Source: CAJXQU01 sp965223825
GTDB lineage: Bacteria > Pseudomonadota > Gammaproteobacteria > CAJXQU01
DNA: 64,000 nt
NCBI GenBank assembly: GCA_965223825.1
Contig: OZ245018.1
Span: 186,001 to 250,000 of the forward strand
Direction: 5' to 3'
Part shown: piece by piece, positions 53,021 through 62,605 of the stretch
How positions within the stretch are numbered: the first letter of the stretch is position 1
Layout of the letters: the number at the start of each line of letters is the position of its first letter
The notes under the pieces: model-generated
What the model saw: only the letters and a program-made list of their open reading frames with translations
What the model was told of the DNA's origin: nothing
The model's database searches: none
Translations under genes and position numbers: made by a program

Positions 53021-53264
53021 ATATCGGACACTTTGTCCAATATTAGACTATAGAATACCAAACACAGATGCGGGAAATTTGCCTAATAATCAGATGCATA
53101 GGTTAATTTTAGATACATCTCGAACTATATCCAGGATGTCCACTTGACACTTTTCAATATCGTTTAAGGTTATGTCCGTATATTGAATATTTTTCTCTAA
53201 ACGCGATTAATTAATAGATAAAACAATAGCTTACTTCTGTCCATATATTCTGTGATATTGGACA
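53021..53264. repeat. Cluster of five TGTCCrATAT half-sites in inverted and direct orientation
   Basis: Copies: ATATCGGACA (53021-53030), TGTCCAATAT (53034-53043), TGTCCGTATA (53173-53182), TGTCCATATA (53238-53247), ATATTGGACA (53255-53264). The first pair and the last pair form palindromes separated by 3 and 7 bases. They lie just upstream of the first cassette gene and may be operator sites or remnants of the host attachment region. Confidence 0.5.
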
Positions 53265-53304
53265 TGTAAAGGTTCAGGGTGTGAAAAGCTTCCTGCGAGG
53301 GAGG

Positions 53305-53331
53305 CCCTACTCGCGGGTCGTGCGAGTAGGG
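53305..53331. terminator. Hairpin downstream of rimO
   Basis: CCCTACTCGC and GCGAGTAGGG form a perfect 10-bp stem with a 7-base loop, 15 bp after the rimO stop. There is no immediate T-run. Likely transcript end of rimO and the right border of the cassette island. Confidence 0.5.
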
Positions 53332-53346
53332 AGATTGGATTAAGTC

Positions 53347-54669
53347 TTAGATCAATTTTGCCCAGAGATCATGTTCACCGGCTTCGACGATTTCCACTTC
53401 GACAAACTCGCCGGCATCCAGTTGGGTGTCTTCGATGATCACGGTGCCATCGATTTCGGGGGCGTCGGCGGCGCTGCGGGCGATGGTGTCGTTGCTGGTG
53501 ATGCCGTCGGTGAGGACCGTCATGCGTTGGCCAACTTTGTTTTGCAGGTGTTGCGCGCTGATCGCGGCTTGTACTTCCATAAAGCGTTCGAGACGCTGTT
53601 CTTTGACGTCTTCGGGCACGGCGTTGGGCAGATCATTTGCGCTGGCGCCATCCACGGGCGAGTAGGTAAAGCAGCCGACGCGGTTGAGTTTGGCTTCGCG
53701 TAGGAAATCCAGCAGTTCTTCAAAATCGTCTTCGGTTTCACCGGGGAAGCCAACAATGAAGGTGGATCGGATGGTGATGTCTGGGCAGATGGATCGCCAC
53801 TTTTTGATTCTTTCTAAGACTTTTTCTGCCGCCGCCGGGCGTTTCATGGCTTTGAGAATTTTGGGGCTGCCATGCTGCATGGGGATGTCTAAATAAGGCA
53901 GTATTTTGCCTTCGGCCATGAGTGGGATCATGTCGTCCACGTGCGGGTAGGGGTAAACGTAATGCATGCGGACCCAAATGCCGAGTTCACCCAGCGCTTC
54001 GGAGAGTTCCTGTATGTGCGTTCGACGCAGTTGATCACGCCAGCTGTCTTCTTGATATTTGATGTCCACACCGTAGGCGCTGGTGTCTTGTGAGATCACG
54101 AGGAGTTCTTTCACGCCAGCATTGGCCAGACGTTCGGCTTCGCGCATGACATCGCCGATCGGACGGCTGACCAAATCGCCACGCATTGACGGAATGATGC
54201 AAAACGAGCAGCGGTGATTGCAGCCTTCGGAAATTTTTAAATACGCATAATGACGCGGCGTGAGTTTGATGCCTTCGGGTGGGATTAAACTGATTCGAGG
54301 ATCATGTGGCGGGGGGACGTGTGTGTGCACAGCGTTGACGACTTGTTCGTAAGCATGCGCGCCAGTAACCGCCAGGACGTCAGGATAGGCATCTAAGATC
54401 GTGCTGGAATCTTTACCCAAACAGCCGGTCACCACCACGCGACCATTTTCATTCATCGCTTCGCCGATCGCATCAAGCGATTCAGCCACTGCCGAATCGA
54501 TAAATCCACAGGTATTCACGACCACCAGATCCGCATCATCATAACTTGGGGAAATACCGTAGCCTTCCGCACGTAGCTTGCTCAAAATACGCTCAGAATC
54601 GACCAACGCTTTAGGGCAACCGAGGCTAATGAAACCGATTTTTGGCGGGGTTAATTGTTCATCTTGCAT
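53347..54669 (-). CDS. rimO: Ribosomal protein S12 methylthiotransferase
   Basis: Adds a methylthio group to Asp89 of ribosomal protein S12. The 440-residue protein has an N-terminal MTTase domain with the iron-sulfur cysteines (SLGCPKALVDSE, VNTCGFI and VVTGCLGKD), the radical-SAM motif CNHRCSFC (about residues 150-157) and a C-terminal TRAM domain. Length and order are normal, so both clusters should assemble. Confidence 0.96.
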   Translation of the reverse strand: MQDEQLTPPKIGFISLGCPKALVDSERILSKLRAEGYGISPSYDDADLVVVNTCGFIDSAVAESLDAIGEAMNENGRVVVTGCLGKDSSTILDAYPDVLAVTGAHAYEQVVNAVHTHVPPPHDPRISLIPPEGIKLTPRHYAYLKISEGCNHRCSFCIIPSMRGDLVSRPIGDVMREAERLANAGVKELLVISQDTSAYGVDIKYQEDSWRDQLRRTHIQELSEALGELGIWVRMHYVYPYPHVDDMIPLMAEGKILPYLDIPMQHGSPKILKAMKRPAAAEKVLERIKKWRSICPDITIRSTFIVGFPGETEDDFEELLDFLREAKLNRVGCFTYSPVDGASANDLPNAVPEDVKEQRLERFMEVQAAISAQHLQNKVGQRMTVLTDGITSNDTIARSAADAPEIDGTVIIEDTQLDAGEFVEVEIVEAGEHDLWAKLI

Positions 54670-54849
54670 GCTGTGAATCTCAATGTTCTTGATGGGCGAC
54701 GTAACCTGCCGCGATCAATGCTGTAAATAATTGCGCGGATATTACCAGTATTGACGCGTAATTTCTTATGTGTGAGGTGTCAGCTGAGTTGCAGAGGGTT
54801 GATCAGACGGTCTGGGTTTAAGAAACAGACGGGTTGAATTTGATGTGGT

Positions 54850-55377
54850 TTATTTCAAACCGATCAGGTCAAATTGACCGGAGACGACTAGTGTGACGTT
54901 GATCGGGCTATCCGATGTATTTTTAAAATACCAACCATGCGATCCAGCAAACGGTGCCGTAAAACTGCCTTGCATATCCGCAACCGTCGCGATCACGTAG
55001 CTTTCAAAATATCCGCTGGTATCACCTTCGGGTTCACCGTGCAGATCCACATAAACGGCTTCACCCTCCGTGGCCCACTGATAATGCATTTTCGCAAATT
55101 GGGCCATGTTGAATTTGTATTCCACGCCACCGCCAGCCGGGACGAGAATATTCGCTTCGTGGGTGTTATAACCTGAATCGGTCGTCTCGCTTGAGGCCGG
55201 TTTGATGTTGTTCTCTTGCGCTTGAGAAAGCACGGTTAAGCCCAGTGTGCGGCCGATACCTGTCGGATCAAGATTATATTCTGCCGGAAGAATGATCGTA
55301 ATGAGCGCGACAGCTGCGATGATCACAGCTGAGACGGTGGCTTTTACTAACGATGATGTGGCTTGCGGTGTAGACAT
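54850..55377 (-). CDS. Transmembrane-anchored accessory protein of a HupE/UreJ pair
   Basis: The 175-residue protein has an N-terminal membrane helix (about residues 10-32) and a periplasmic domain with ANILVPAGGGVEYKFNMAQFAKMHYQW and ESYVIATVADMQGSFTAPFAGSHGWYFKNTSDSPINVTLVV (quoted in parts), which looks like a small beta-sandwich. Proteins of this type are regularly encoded next to HupE/UreJ permeases and labelled transmembrane anchor protein. Role unknown, perhaps a metal-binding partner. It follows the HupE gene by 13 bp. Confidence 0.75.
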   Translation of the reverse strand: MSTPQATSSLVKATVSAVIIAAVALITIILPAEYNLDPTGIGRTLGLTVLSQAQENNIKPASSETTDSGYNTHEANILVPAGGGVEYKFNMAQFAKMHYQWATEGEAVYVDLHGEPEGDTSGYFESYVIATVADMQGSFTAPFAGSHGWYFKNTSDSPINVTLVVSGQFDLIGLK

Positions 55378-55390
55378 AAAATCAGCCTCT

Positions 55391-56119
55391 TTAACGCGAT
55401 TGGCTCAAGACGTAGCCGGTGAGTTGGTAGCCGATCAGCATCAGGCCCGCACTCATCAATAAGGTATTGGTGAGTGTCGCGAAACGGTTGAAGGATGCGC
55501 GTTTGCGCCAGTAGCTGATCACGATCAGGATGATCGCAAGCGCGGAAAACTGACCAATCTCCACGCCCAAATTAAACGCGATCAAGTTACTCAACAAGCC
55601 GTCACTGGATAGCTGTAATTCTTGTAGTTTTGTGGCTAAACCAAAGCCATGGAATAAACCGAAGATCAGTACCGCGAGTTTGGTATTCGGCGTGCAACCA
55701 ACCAATCGCTGGAAGCCACCCAGGTTATCGAAGCCTTTATAGAAAACGGATAAACCGATGATCGCGTCGATTAAATACGCATCAAGCTGGATGCCGCTGA
55801 GCACACCAAAAAGTAAGGTAATGCTGTGGCCGAGGGTAAACAAGCTGACGTAAAGCAGCACGTCGCGAGTGCGGTAAAGAAAGAAAATAACGCCGACTAA
55901 AAACAGCAGATGATCATAACCGGTGACCATGTGTTTCGCGCCGATGTATAAAAAGGGAATGAACTGCGCGCCGGTATTTTGCAGCAAAAACTCGCGTGTA
56001 CTGTCATCAACACCATGTGCGAGCGCATTGATAGGGCTAAGCGTACAGAACGCGATCAGAAGAAAAAAGAATCGGCCTGAGAGCACATTAATCGACATGC
56101 TTAGGAATGAAGTAGGCAC
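55391..56119 (-). CDS. HupE/UreJ-family membrane protein
   Basis: The 242-residue protein has a signal-like first segment, then about six further hydrophobic helices. The family signature appears in FIPFLYIGAKHMVTGYDHLLFLVGVIFFLY and FGLFHGFGLATKLQEL (quoted in parts), with histidines suited to metal coordination. HupE/UreJ proteins are proposed nickel (or related metal) permeases, although no hydrogenase or urease genes occur in the window. It is followed by its usual small anchored partner. Confidence 0.82.
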   Translation of the reverse strand: MPTSFLSMSINVLSGRFFFLLIAFCTLSPINALAHGVDDSTREFLLQNTGAQFIPFLYIGAKHMVTGYDHLLFLVGVIFFLYRTRDVLLYVSLFTLGHSITLLFGVLSGIQLDAYLIDAIIGLSVFYKGFDNLGGFQRLVGCTPNTKLAVLIFGLFHGFGLATKLQELQLSSDGLLSNLIAFNLGVEIGQFSALAIILIVISYWRKRASFNRFATLTNTLLMSAGLMLIGYQLTGYVLSQSR

Positions 56120-57994
56120 TTACTCGTCTTCAAGCTCTTCCCAACGCGCAAAGACTTTTTCAAGCTCGGACTGGAAGGTTTGCAACGCTTGGGTTTTGGC
56201 ATCGATCAGATCACGTTCGTTTTTGAAGAAATCTGGATCGCTCATTTCCACTTCGATCTCACTGATCGCATTTTCCAATTCTTCAATTTTCAGCGGAAGC
56301 TGATCCAGTTCGCGCTGCGCTTTGTAACTGCGTTTTTTGGGTTTAACCGCCGTGTTTGGAATACTGTTTTTTTGCGCATTTTTCTCAGACGATTTTTTCA
56401 TCTGATCAGGGGTTTCACGTTGACGTATCCAGTCTTCATACCCGCCGACATATTCGTTCACGTTACCGTTTTCGAAAACCAGCGTGGAGCTGACGACGTG
56501 ATCAATAAATGCGCGATCATGACTGACGAGAAGTAACGTGCCTTGATAGTTCATGACTAACTCTTCAAGCAGTTCGAGGGTCTCGATATCGAGATCATTG
56601 GTTGGTTCGTCCATGACCAAGACATTCGACGGTGTTGCGAATAGCTTTGCAAGCAGTAGCCGATTGCGCTCACCGCCGGATAATTTAGTGATCGGAGAAC
56701 GGGCGCGATCCGGCGCAAAGAGGAAATCCTGCAAGTAGCTGATCACATGTTTTGGTTTGCCATTGATCATAACGTTGTCTGAACCACCGGCGACATTTTC
56801 TTGCGCGGTGAGATTCATTTTTAATTCGCTACGCAGCTGATCAAAAAAGGCGACGTCAAGCTTAGTACCGAGTTTCACTTCGCCACCTTGCGGTTCGAGC
56901 CGACCGAGCAAAATGTTGATCAGGGTCGATTTGCCCACACCGTTCGGGCCGATAATACCAATGCGATCACCGCGCATTATCGTTGTGCAGAAATCCTTTA
57001 AGATTACTTTGTCGTCAAATGCGTGGTTGATCTTGATCGCTTCGATGACTTGTTTGCCGGATTTTTCACCGTCTTGGATTTGCATTTTCGCCGTGCCTTG
57101 GCGTTCACGACGTTGGCTGCGTTCTTCACGTAGTTTTTTCAGCGCGCGGACGCGGCCTTCGTTGCGTGTGCGGCGGGCTTTAATGCCTTGTCGGATCCAG
57201 ACTTCTTCTTCGGCGAGTTTTTTATCGAACAACGCATTGCGAGTGGCTTCTTCTTCGAGCGCGGCTGCTTTGCGTTTCAAATAGGTGTCGTAATCGCCCG
57301 GCCAACTGGTGAGTTCGCCACGATCAATTTCAATAATACGCGTAGCAAGATTTTGCAGAAAGGCGCGATCATGCGTGATGAAAATCAGCGTCATTTGGCT
57401 GCCGAGAAGAAAATCTTCCAGCCATTGGATCGACTCAATATCGAGATGGTTACTCGGTTCATCGAGCAATAAAATTTGCGGATCGGAGACTAACGCACGC
57501 GCAAGTAAAACACGACGTTTGAGGCCGCCAGAGAGGCTTTCAAACCGGGCATCTTCTGGCAGTGATAAGCGTGTTAATACATTGCTGATGCGTTGTTCCA
57601 TTTCCCAGCCATTCGCATTCTCGATGGCGGTTTGTAATTTTGCCATGCGATCCATTGCGCCCGGTTCATCCAGTTGATGAATGACGTGATGATAATCGGC
57701 GATTTGCTGCCCGAGCTCACCGAGACCTTCAGCGACCACATCGTAAACGTCGCCATGTAAATCTTGTGGCACGTCTTGTTCGAGCCGCGCGATACGCAAA
57801 TTCGGTTCGCCAATGATTTCACCACTGTCAGCGGTGATCTGGCCCATGATGATTTTTAGCAGGGTGGATTTGCCCGCGCCGTTACGCCCGACTAAGGCGA
57901 CACGTTCGCGTTGTTCAATGCTGAATTCAATATTATCCAGCAGCGGCGTCGCGCCGTAGTGGAGTTGGATGGATTTTAGTTGCAGTAATGGCAT
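56120..57994 (-). CDS. uup: ABC-F ATPase Uup
   Basis: The ATG at 57994 is chosen to begin MPLLQLKSIQLHYG, the normal start of the first ABC domain. The 624-residue cytosolic protein has two ABC domains (Walker A GRNGAGKST and GPNGVGKST; signatures LSGGLKRRVLLARAL and LSGGERNRLLLAKLF) joined by a basic linker, and a C-terminal coiled-coil DNA-binding extension (about residues 540-624), which identifies Uup rather than other ABC-F proteins. It acts at ribosomes and affects transposon precise excision. Confidence 0.93.
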   Translation of the reverse strand: MPLLQLKSIQLHYGATPLLDNIEFSIEQRERVALVGRNGAGKSTLLKIIMGQITADSGEIIGEPNLRIARLEQDVPQDLHGDVYDVVAEGLGELGQQIADYHHVIHQLDEPGAMDRMAKLQTAIENANGWEMEQRISNVLTRLSLPEDARFESLSGGLKRRVLLARALVSDPQILLLDEPSNHLDIESIQWLEDFLLGSQMTLIFITHDRAFLQNLATRIIEIDRGELTSWPGDYDTYLKRKAAALEEEATRNALFDKKLAEEEVWIRQGIKARRTRNEGRVRALKKLREERSQRRERQGTAKMQIQDGEKSGKQVIEAIKINHAFDDKVILKDFCTTIMRGDRIGIIGPNGVGKSTLINILLGRLEPQGGEVKLGTKLDVAFFDQLRSELKMNLTAQENVAGGSDNVMINGKPKHVISYLQDFLFAPDRARSPITKLSGGERNRLLLAKLFATPSNVLVMDEPTNDLDIETLELLEELVMNYQGTLLLVSHDRAFIDHVVSSTLVFENGNVNEYVGGYEDWIRQRETPDQMKKSSEKNAQKNSIPNTAVKPKKRSYKAQRELDQLPLKIEELENAISEIEVEMSDPDFFKNERDLIDAKTQALQTFQSELEKVFARWEELEDE

Positions 57995-58087
57995 AAGGCG
58001 CGGAAGAATAGCACGCCCGTAGCGCAATGAGTACGCTGATCTTTCTATGAATCCGTCTGTTTCAACGGAGTATTTAGATAGTTTGGG

Positions 58088-59446
58088 TTATTTCAGATCG
58101 TTTTCTGTCAGGCAGCGGTTGCGACCGGATTGTTTTGCCTTGGTGAGCGCGTCGTCAGCGCGTTGGTAGACACTTTCGAGTGTGTCGTTACCGCGAAACT
58201 GGGCGATACCCATCGACATAGTGACTTGAAACTTTTTCTTTTTAATACGGAAATTGCATTCGCTGATGCTTTCACGCAATAGCTCGTTTTTTTCCAGTGC
58301 GGATCCCAGATCGCTGTCGACAAGTAAGAAAGCGAATTCTTCACCGCCGATGCGGCCAAAAAAATCACTCTCACGCACTTGTTGCTGAATCCGACCGGCG
58401 ACGACTTTGAGGACTTTATCGCCGACCGGGTGACCATAGGTGTCGTTGATATGTTTGAAATGATCAATGTCCATGATCGCGAGCGCCATCGGCTCATGTT
58501 TGCGTTTCCAGCGTGAGTATTCAATTTCCATGCGCTCGTCATAAGCACGACGATTCGCAACGCCGGTGAGAGGATCGATGATCGCTTGCGTCCGGGCTGC
58601 ATTGAGTGAGGCGCGGAGTTGCGTACTTTCATGTTCTAGCTTGTTGAGTTGCGTTTGCAGTTCAGCGGTATTTTTTTCTGCGCGATCAGCGCGTTCGGTT
58701 TCTTTTTCAACGTAGGATGAAACAGAGCTGTCGATATGATCAAGCTGCGTATCAATGGCATTTTGGAGCTCATTAACGTCCTGACTTTCGGCGACGGATT
58801 CACGTATCAATTGCAAATTGTCTCCCACCAACTTACTCAGATCGCCGCGATCATGATTTGCAGCTTCGCGATCGGCGCGATTTTCTTTGACGTGTTGCTT
58901 CATGCCTTCCAACCGTTTTGAGACGCCACCCAGAAATTTCGACAAGTTTTTAATCTGGTGTGATCGTTCATCCAAGACTTTTTGCACGACATCTTTAATG
59001 CGCGTGACGACATCAAAGAGTTGTTCGTTTTGCGTGGCGCTTTCTAATTGATCGAGAATATCTTCGGCATGAATGTTTTGCGTGATCTCATCGGGGCTGA
59101 TTTCAATCAGTTTGAGTAGGGTTTGTTTGGCGGCGGTGAGCGAGTCTAAACTGCTGCCTGTCGTTGTCACTTCTGACGGGCTGTCAACGCTGAGATGATC
59201 GGCGATCTGAAGATTAATGTGATGTAGTTGATCAACTGCTATGTCAGCGGGTTTGGGTGATGTGGGCAGGGCGTTTAATTGACTGTCGATCGCGTTGTGT
59301 TGGCCGCGAACGTGGCTAAAGGCAAGCAGTAATTCGTTGTATAACTTTAACAGTTGTGCATTCTGCGCTTCTTCGAGTTTTTCTTGATCTAGCAGGTATT
59401 TAAAATATTTGTCTTTCCAGTTTTCTTCTACGTCAACGACACTCAT
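58088..59446 (-). CDS. Soluble diguanylate cyclase with coiled-coil sensor region
   Basis: The 452-residue protein has no membrane helix. Residues 1-270 are helical and coiled coil, with no recognisable sensor domain, and would mediate dimerisation. The GGDEF domain (about residues 280-450) has DPLTGVANRRAYDER, the active-site RIGGEEF, and the allosteric I-site RESD exactly five residues before GGEEF. It makes c-di-GMP with product feedback. The signal input is unknown. It is the type of regulator that could adjust pili and surface attachment. Confidence 0.93.
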   Translation of the reverse strand: MSVVDVEENWKDKYFKYLLDQEKLEEAQNAQLLKLYNELLLAFSHVRGQHNAIDSQLNALPTSPKPADIAVDQLHHINLQIADHLSVDSPSEVTTTGSSLDSLTAAKQTLLKLIEISPDEITQNIHAEDILDQLESATQNEQLFDVVTRIKDVVQKVLDERSHQIKNLSKFLGGVSKRLEGMKQHVKENRADREAANHDRGDLSKLVGDNLQLIRESVAESQDVNELQNAIDTQLDHIDSSVSSYVEKETERADRAEKNTAELQTQLNKLEHESTQLRASLNAARTQAIIDPLTGVANRRAYDERMEIEYSRWKRKHEPMALAIMDIDHFKHINDTYGHPVGDKVLKVVAGRIQQQVRESDFFGRIGGEEFAFLLVDSDLGSALEKNELLRESISECNFRIKKKKFQVTMSMGIAQFRGNDTLESVYQRADDALTKAKQSGRNRCLTENDLK

Positions 59447-59624
59447 GGCCTTTTCCCAAACGAATCATTAATGACTTTAGCTAAGACACTTTTTAGCGGC
59501 GGGTATGGTCGATTACTTTAAGCTTGTCGTGCGCGAGTTTGTCATCAAATTGTCATGTAATGATCTTGGTTTTTTCAAACGTGCGCGTGAATATTCGTCT
59601 TGCAACCTATTGAGGATACTAAAG

Positions 59625-59858
59625 ATGTTTATTTCGGAAAAAACGATTGAAAATGGATTCGACTCGAAAGCGGAATACGACAAAGTCTGGTTTAATTTGG
59701 TTGAGGAAATTGCCGAGCTAGACAGCCAAATCCGCTTTGAAGATTGTCAGGAAGACGAAGATGCCCTGACAATGCTACAACAATTGCGATCGCAGCTAAC
59801 GCGTAAGAAATATTTATTAAGAATGCTCGACGATCAGGGAATGGTGAATACGCTTTAA
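59625..59858 (+). CDS. Small hypothetical protein
   Basis: The ATG at 59625 is chosen because GAGGA lies 8 bases before it, replacing an improbable longer frame. The 77-residue acidic helical protein reads MFISEKTIENGFDSKAEYDKVW and ends QLTRKKYLLRMLDDQGMVNTL. I do not recognise a family. It lies between the divergent diguanylate cyclase gene and the convergent ntrC. Confidence 0.6.
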   Translation: MFISEKTIENGFDSKAEYDKVWFNLVEEIAELDSQIRFEDCQEDEDALTMLQQLRSQLTRKKYLLRMLDDQGMVNTL

Positions 59859-59892
59859 CATGCGTTTTCAATAAACGTAATTGACGATCCCA

Positions 59893-61305
59893 TTATTCAT
59901 CAATTTCAAGTTCTTTAATTTTACGTGTCAGGGTGTTTCGGCCGCAGCCTAGCAGGTGCGCCGCATCCTGACGGCGTCCCCCGGTTTTTGCCAATGCCGA
60001 TTGGATCATAATCTTTTCAAAACTGGCGGTTGCTTCGTCTAATAAGCCGGTTTCACCATTGGCTAATTTTTGGTCAACCCACGACTTCAGCAGAGTTTCC
60101 CAATCGCCTGTACCGCTTGCTTGATAACTGCTTTGACTGATTTCAGGAGGGAGTTCTTCAACGTGGATTTCTTGCGCTGGCGCCATGACAGTAAGCCAGC
60201 GGCAGACATTTTCGAGTTGTCTTACGTTACCGGGCCAATCGTAAGCCTCAACAAAACGGCCCGCATCTTTATGCAGGTGTTTCGCGTCTATGCCTAGCTC
60301 GGTGGCGACGCGTTTGAGGAAGTGATCCATCAGTAAGTGGATGTCTTCACGGCGGTTACGTAATGGTGGTAATTGTAGGCGAATAACGTTTAGACGGTGG
60401 AATAAATCTTCCCGGAACCGGCCTTCCAACACATGTTCTTCGAGCTTTTGGTGTGTTGCCGCAATGATGCGTACATCCACTTTTATCGGCGTGTGACCAC
60501 CAACCCGATAAAACTCACCATCTGCCAGAACGCGTAGTAAACGTGTTTGCAGTTCAGACGGCATGTCGCCGATCTCATCAAGAAATAATGTTCCGCCATC
60601 AGCTTGTTCGAAACGACCAACGCGTTGTGTTGTGGCGCCGGTGAAGGCTCCGCGCTCATGGCCAAATAATTCGCTTTCGAGTAATTCACGTGGGATCGCA
60701 GCCGTGTTAAGGGCGATAAACGTTTTATCCACGCGTGGGCTGTGATCATGCAGTGCGCGTGCGACTAACTCTTTACCCGTGCCGGATTCACCAGTGATCA
60801 AAACGGTCATGTGTGATCGTGAAAGTCGCCCAATGGCGCGGAAAACTTCTTGCATGGCGGGCGCAGCGCCGATGATGCCGGACATATCATTTGGCTGTGT
60901 TTCGGCTGCTGAAGATGCAGATTGTTTTTGTGATCGAATTGCACGTTGTACGGTCGTGACGGCTTCGTCAACATCGAAAGGTTTCGGTAAGTATTCAAAA
61001 GCACCACCTTGAAAGGCGGCCACAGCGCGACCGAGATCGGCGTAAGCTGTCATGATGATGACGGGTAAATCAGGATGTTGATCCTTGACTTGGTCCAGTA
61101 GATTCAAGCCGCTAGTGCCCGGCATACGAATATCTGAAATGATCACGTCAGGAGTGTCTTTTCTCAGTTGAACCAATGCGCTATCGGCATCCTCAAAGCT
61201 GCTGATGCGCATGTCCGCACGTTCCAGTGCTTTTTCGAGAACCCAGCGGATGGAGCGATCGTCATCGACAATCCATACTTTAGGAAGTTTTTTCGGTTGG
61301 TTCAT
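59893..61305 (-). CDS. ntrC: Nitrogen regulation response regulator NtrC
   Basis: The ATG at 61305 overlaps the ntrB stop by four bases. The 470-residue regulator has a receiver domain (VWIVDDDRSIRWVLEKALE, phospho-acceptor in DVIISDIRMPG), a central sigma-54 AAA+ domain (Walker A GESGTGKE, the RpoN-contacting GAFTGA loop, Walker B TLFLDEIGDMP) and a C-terminal Fis-type HTH (RRQDAAHLLGCGRNTLTRKI). It activates sigma-54 promoters under nitrogen limitation. Confidence 0.96.
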   Translation of the reverse strand: MNQPKKLPKVWIVDDDRSIRWVLEKALERADMRISSFEDADSALVQLRKDTPDVIISDIRMPGTSGLNLLDQVKDQHPDLPVIIMTAYADLGRAVAAFQGGAFEYLPKPFDVDEAVTTVQRAIRSQKQSASSAAETQPNDMSGIIGAAPAMQEVFRAIGRLSRSHMTVLITGESGTGKELVARALHDHSPRVDKTFIALNTAAIPRELLESELFGHERGAFTGATTQRVGRFEQADGGTLFLDEIGDMPSELQTRLLRVLADGEFYRVGGHTPIKVDVRIIAATHQKLEEHVLEGRFREDLFHRLNVIRLQLPPLRNRREDIHLLMDHFLKRVATELGIDAKHLHKDAGRFVEAYDWPGNVRQLENVCRWLTVMAPAQEIHVEELPPEISQSSYQASGTGDWETLLKSWVDQKLANGETGLLDEATASFEKIMIQSALAKTGGRRQDAAHLLGCGRNTLTRKIKELEIDE

Positions 61306-62366
61306 GGAATATCTGTCTCCAAGGGCAGCCATAAGGTGAACGTGGTTTGGCCCGGGTTAGAATCAAAATCGATAAAGCCTTTGTGGCGTTGAATAAGTGT
61401 TTGTGCAATGGAAAGCCCTAATCCGGTCCCATCAGCGCGACCGGTCACCATGGGGTAGAAAATGGTTTCTTTGAGCTGATTTGGAATGCCGGGTCCATCG
61501 TCAATAATGTCGATGCGAATGACGAGTTTGTGGCGTTTGTTGCCAATCGTGAATTGACGTGCGGCACGGGTGCGAAAATGGATCGTGCCATTTTCACCCA
61601 CGGCATGGATAGCATTTCTGACAATGTTTAGAACAGCTTGAATGAGTTGATCCTTATCGCCCATCATATCTGGCAAACTCGGATCGTAGTCTTGAACAAT
61701 GATGATCGAATCATTGGTTTCGGCACAGACGAGTGAACGCACATACTCGAGCACTTCATGGATATTCAGTTTGCTTAAGGTCGGCGAGTTACTCGGGCCG
61801 AGAATGCGATCTATCAGTTTTCGTAGTCGATCCGCTTCGTCAATAATAATGCTGGTATATTCTTTAAGTGAGTCATTAACAAATTCACGCTCAAGAAGTT
61901 GTGCTGCACCGCGTATTCCGCCCAATGGGTTTTTGATCTCGTGCGCCATGCCACGAATGAGTGCGCTCGTTGCTTGGTGTCGTGCCATGATGTCTTCTTC
62001 ACGAATTAGCCGGTGATGGCGATCCACACTCAACAGTTCCATGATCACGCCAGGCGATTTTGGTGATGCATTGCTAAGTGGTGTGATTGCGCAATCGATC
62101 ACCACGGTCTTTTCTGGATTTATCTGCAATTGAACATCACGCTCTGTATACGGTTGTCCCGTTTTAAGTGCGTGCCGGACGGGTTGGAGTAATGGGAAAT
62201 TGGGGAAGAGTTCTTCAATTCTGGCTTTATTCACAGCGCGCTTACTTGAGGACAATAAACTTTCTCCAGCCGCATTAATGCTGGATAAAGTTAAGTCCTC
62301 GTTAAAGACAAGGACGGCGGTTGATAGACCTTCCAGCAATTGTGCTGGGTTATTGAACTGTGTCAT
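61302..62366 (-). CDS. ntrB: Nitrogen regulation sensor kinase/phosphatase NtrB
   Basis: The ATG at 62366 is chosen, giving 354 residues and leaving the NtrC site outside the coding region. It has an N-terminal PAS domain (LLEGLSTAVLVFNEDLTLSSINAAGESLL), the H-box HEIKNPLGGIRGAAQLLER with the autophosphorylated His, and ATPase motifs IVRNAIHAVGENG, DDGPGIP and GTGLGLSIAQTL. It controls NtrC phosphorylation in response to PII. It has no membrane segments, as usual for NtrB. Confidence 0.96.
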   Translation of the reverse strand: MTQFNNPAQLLEGLSTAVLVFNEDLTLSSINAAGESLLSSSKRAVNKARIEELFPNFPLLQPVRHALKTGQPYTERDVQLQINPEKTVVIDCAITPLSNASPKSPGVIMELLSVDRHHRLIREEDIMARHQATSALIRGMAHEIKNPLGGIRGAAQLLEREFVNDSLKEYTSIIIDEADRLRKLIDRILGPSNSPTLSKLNIHEVLEYVRSLVCAETNDSIIIVQDYDPSLPDMMGDKDQLIQAVLNIVRNAIHAVGENGTIHFRTRAARQFTIGNKRHKLVIRIDIIDDGPGIPNQLKETIFYPMVTGRADGTGLGLSIAQTLIQRHKGFIDFDSNPGQTTFTLWLPLETDIP

Positions 62367-62384
62367 GGTTGCTATTTCAGCATT

Positions 62385-62401
62385 TGCACCATAATAGTGC
62401 A
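62385..62401. promoter_or_regulatory. NtrC-binding site upstream of ntrB
   Basis: TGCACCATAATAGTGCA differs from the enteric NtrC consensus (TGCACC-N5-GGTGCA) at one base of the arms. It lies 19 bp before the ntrB start, the place where phospho-NtrC would repress the ntrBC promoter, as at glnLp in E. coli. Confidence 0.85.
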
Positions 62402-62566
62402 ATCTACGTTCTTGATATCCCTTCTTTTTTCCTAACAAAATATTTTTAGTTATTTAAAACAATGGGTTGCAGTATTAAATATGCGTGAAGAATTTGCCCC
62501 ATTTAGGTATGAGCAATTATCAGGCCATGCTAGGAGTTTTTTAAAAGGTCGGAAGACAAGCTAGAA

Positions 62567-62583
62567 TGCGCCAAAAAGGGGCA
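62567..62583. promoter_or_regulatory. Second NtrC-like palindrome, or short terminator
   Basis: TGCGCCAAAAAGGGGCA shares the TGCnCC-N5-GGnGCA form, lying about 180 bp from the first site. On the minus strand it could also be a small hairpin with a T-rich loop just after the DUF4124 gene. Confidence 0.4.
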
Positions 62584-62605
62584 TTCTTGAGATCGTGGTG
62601 ATCGA

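Noticed and set aside
51926..53340. Complete integron
   Set aside because: No integrase gene or attI was found in the window; only attC-type sites and cassette genes.
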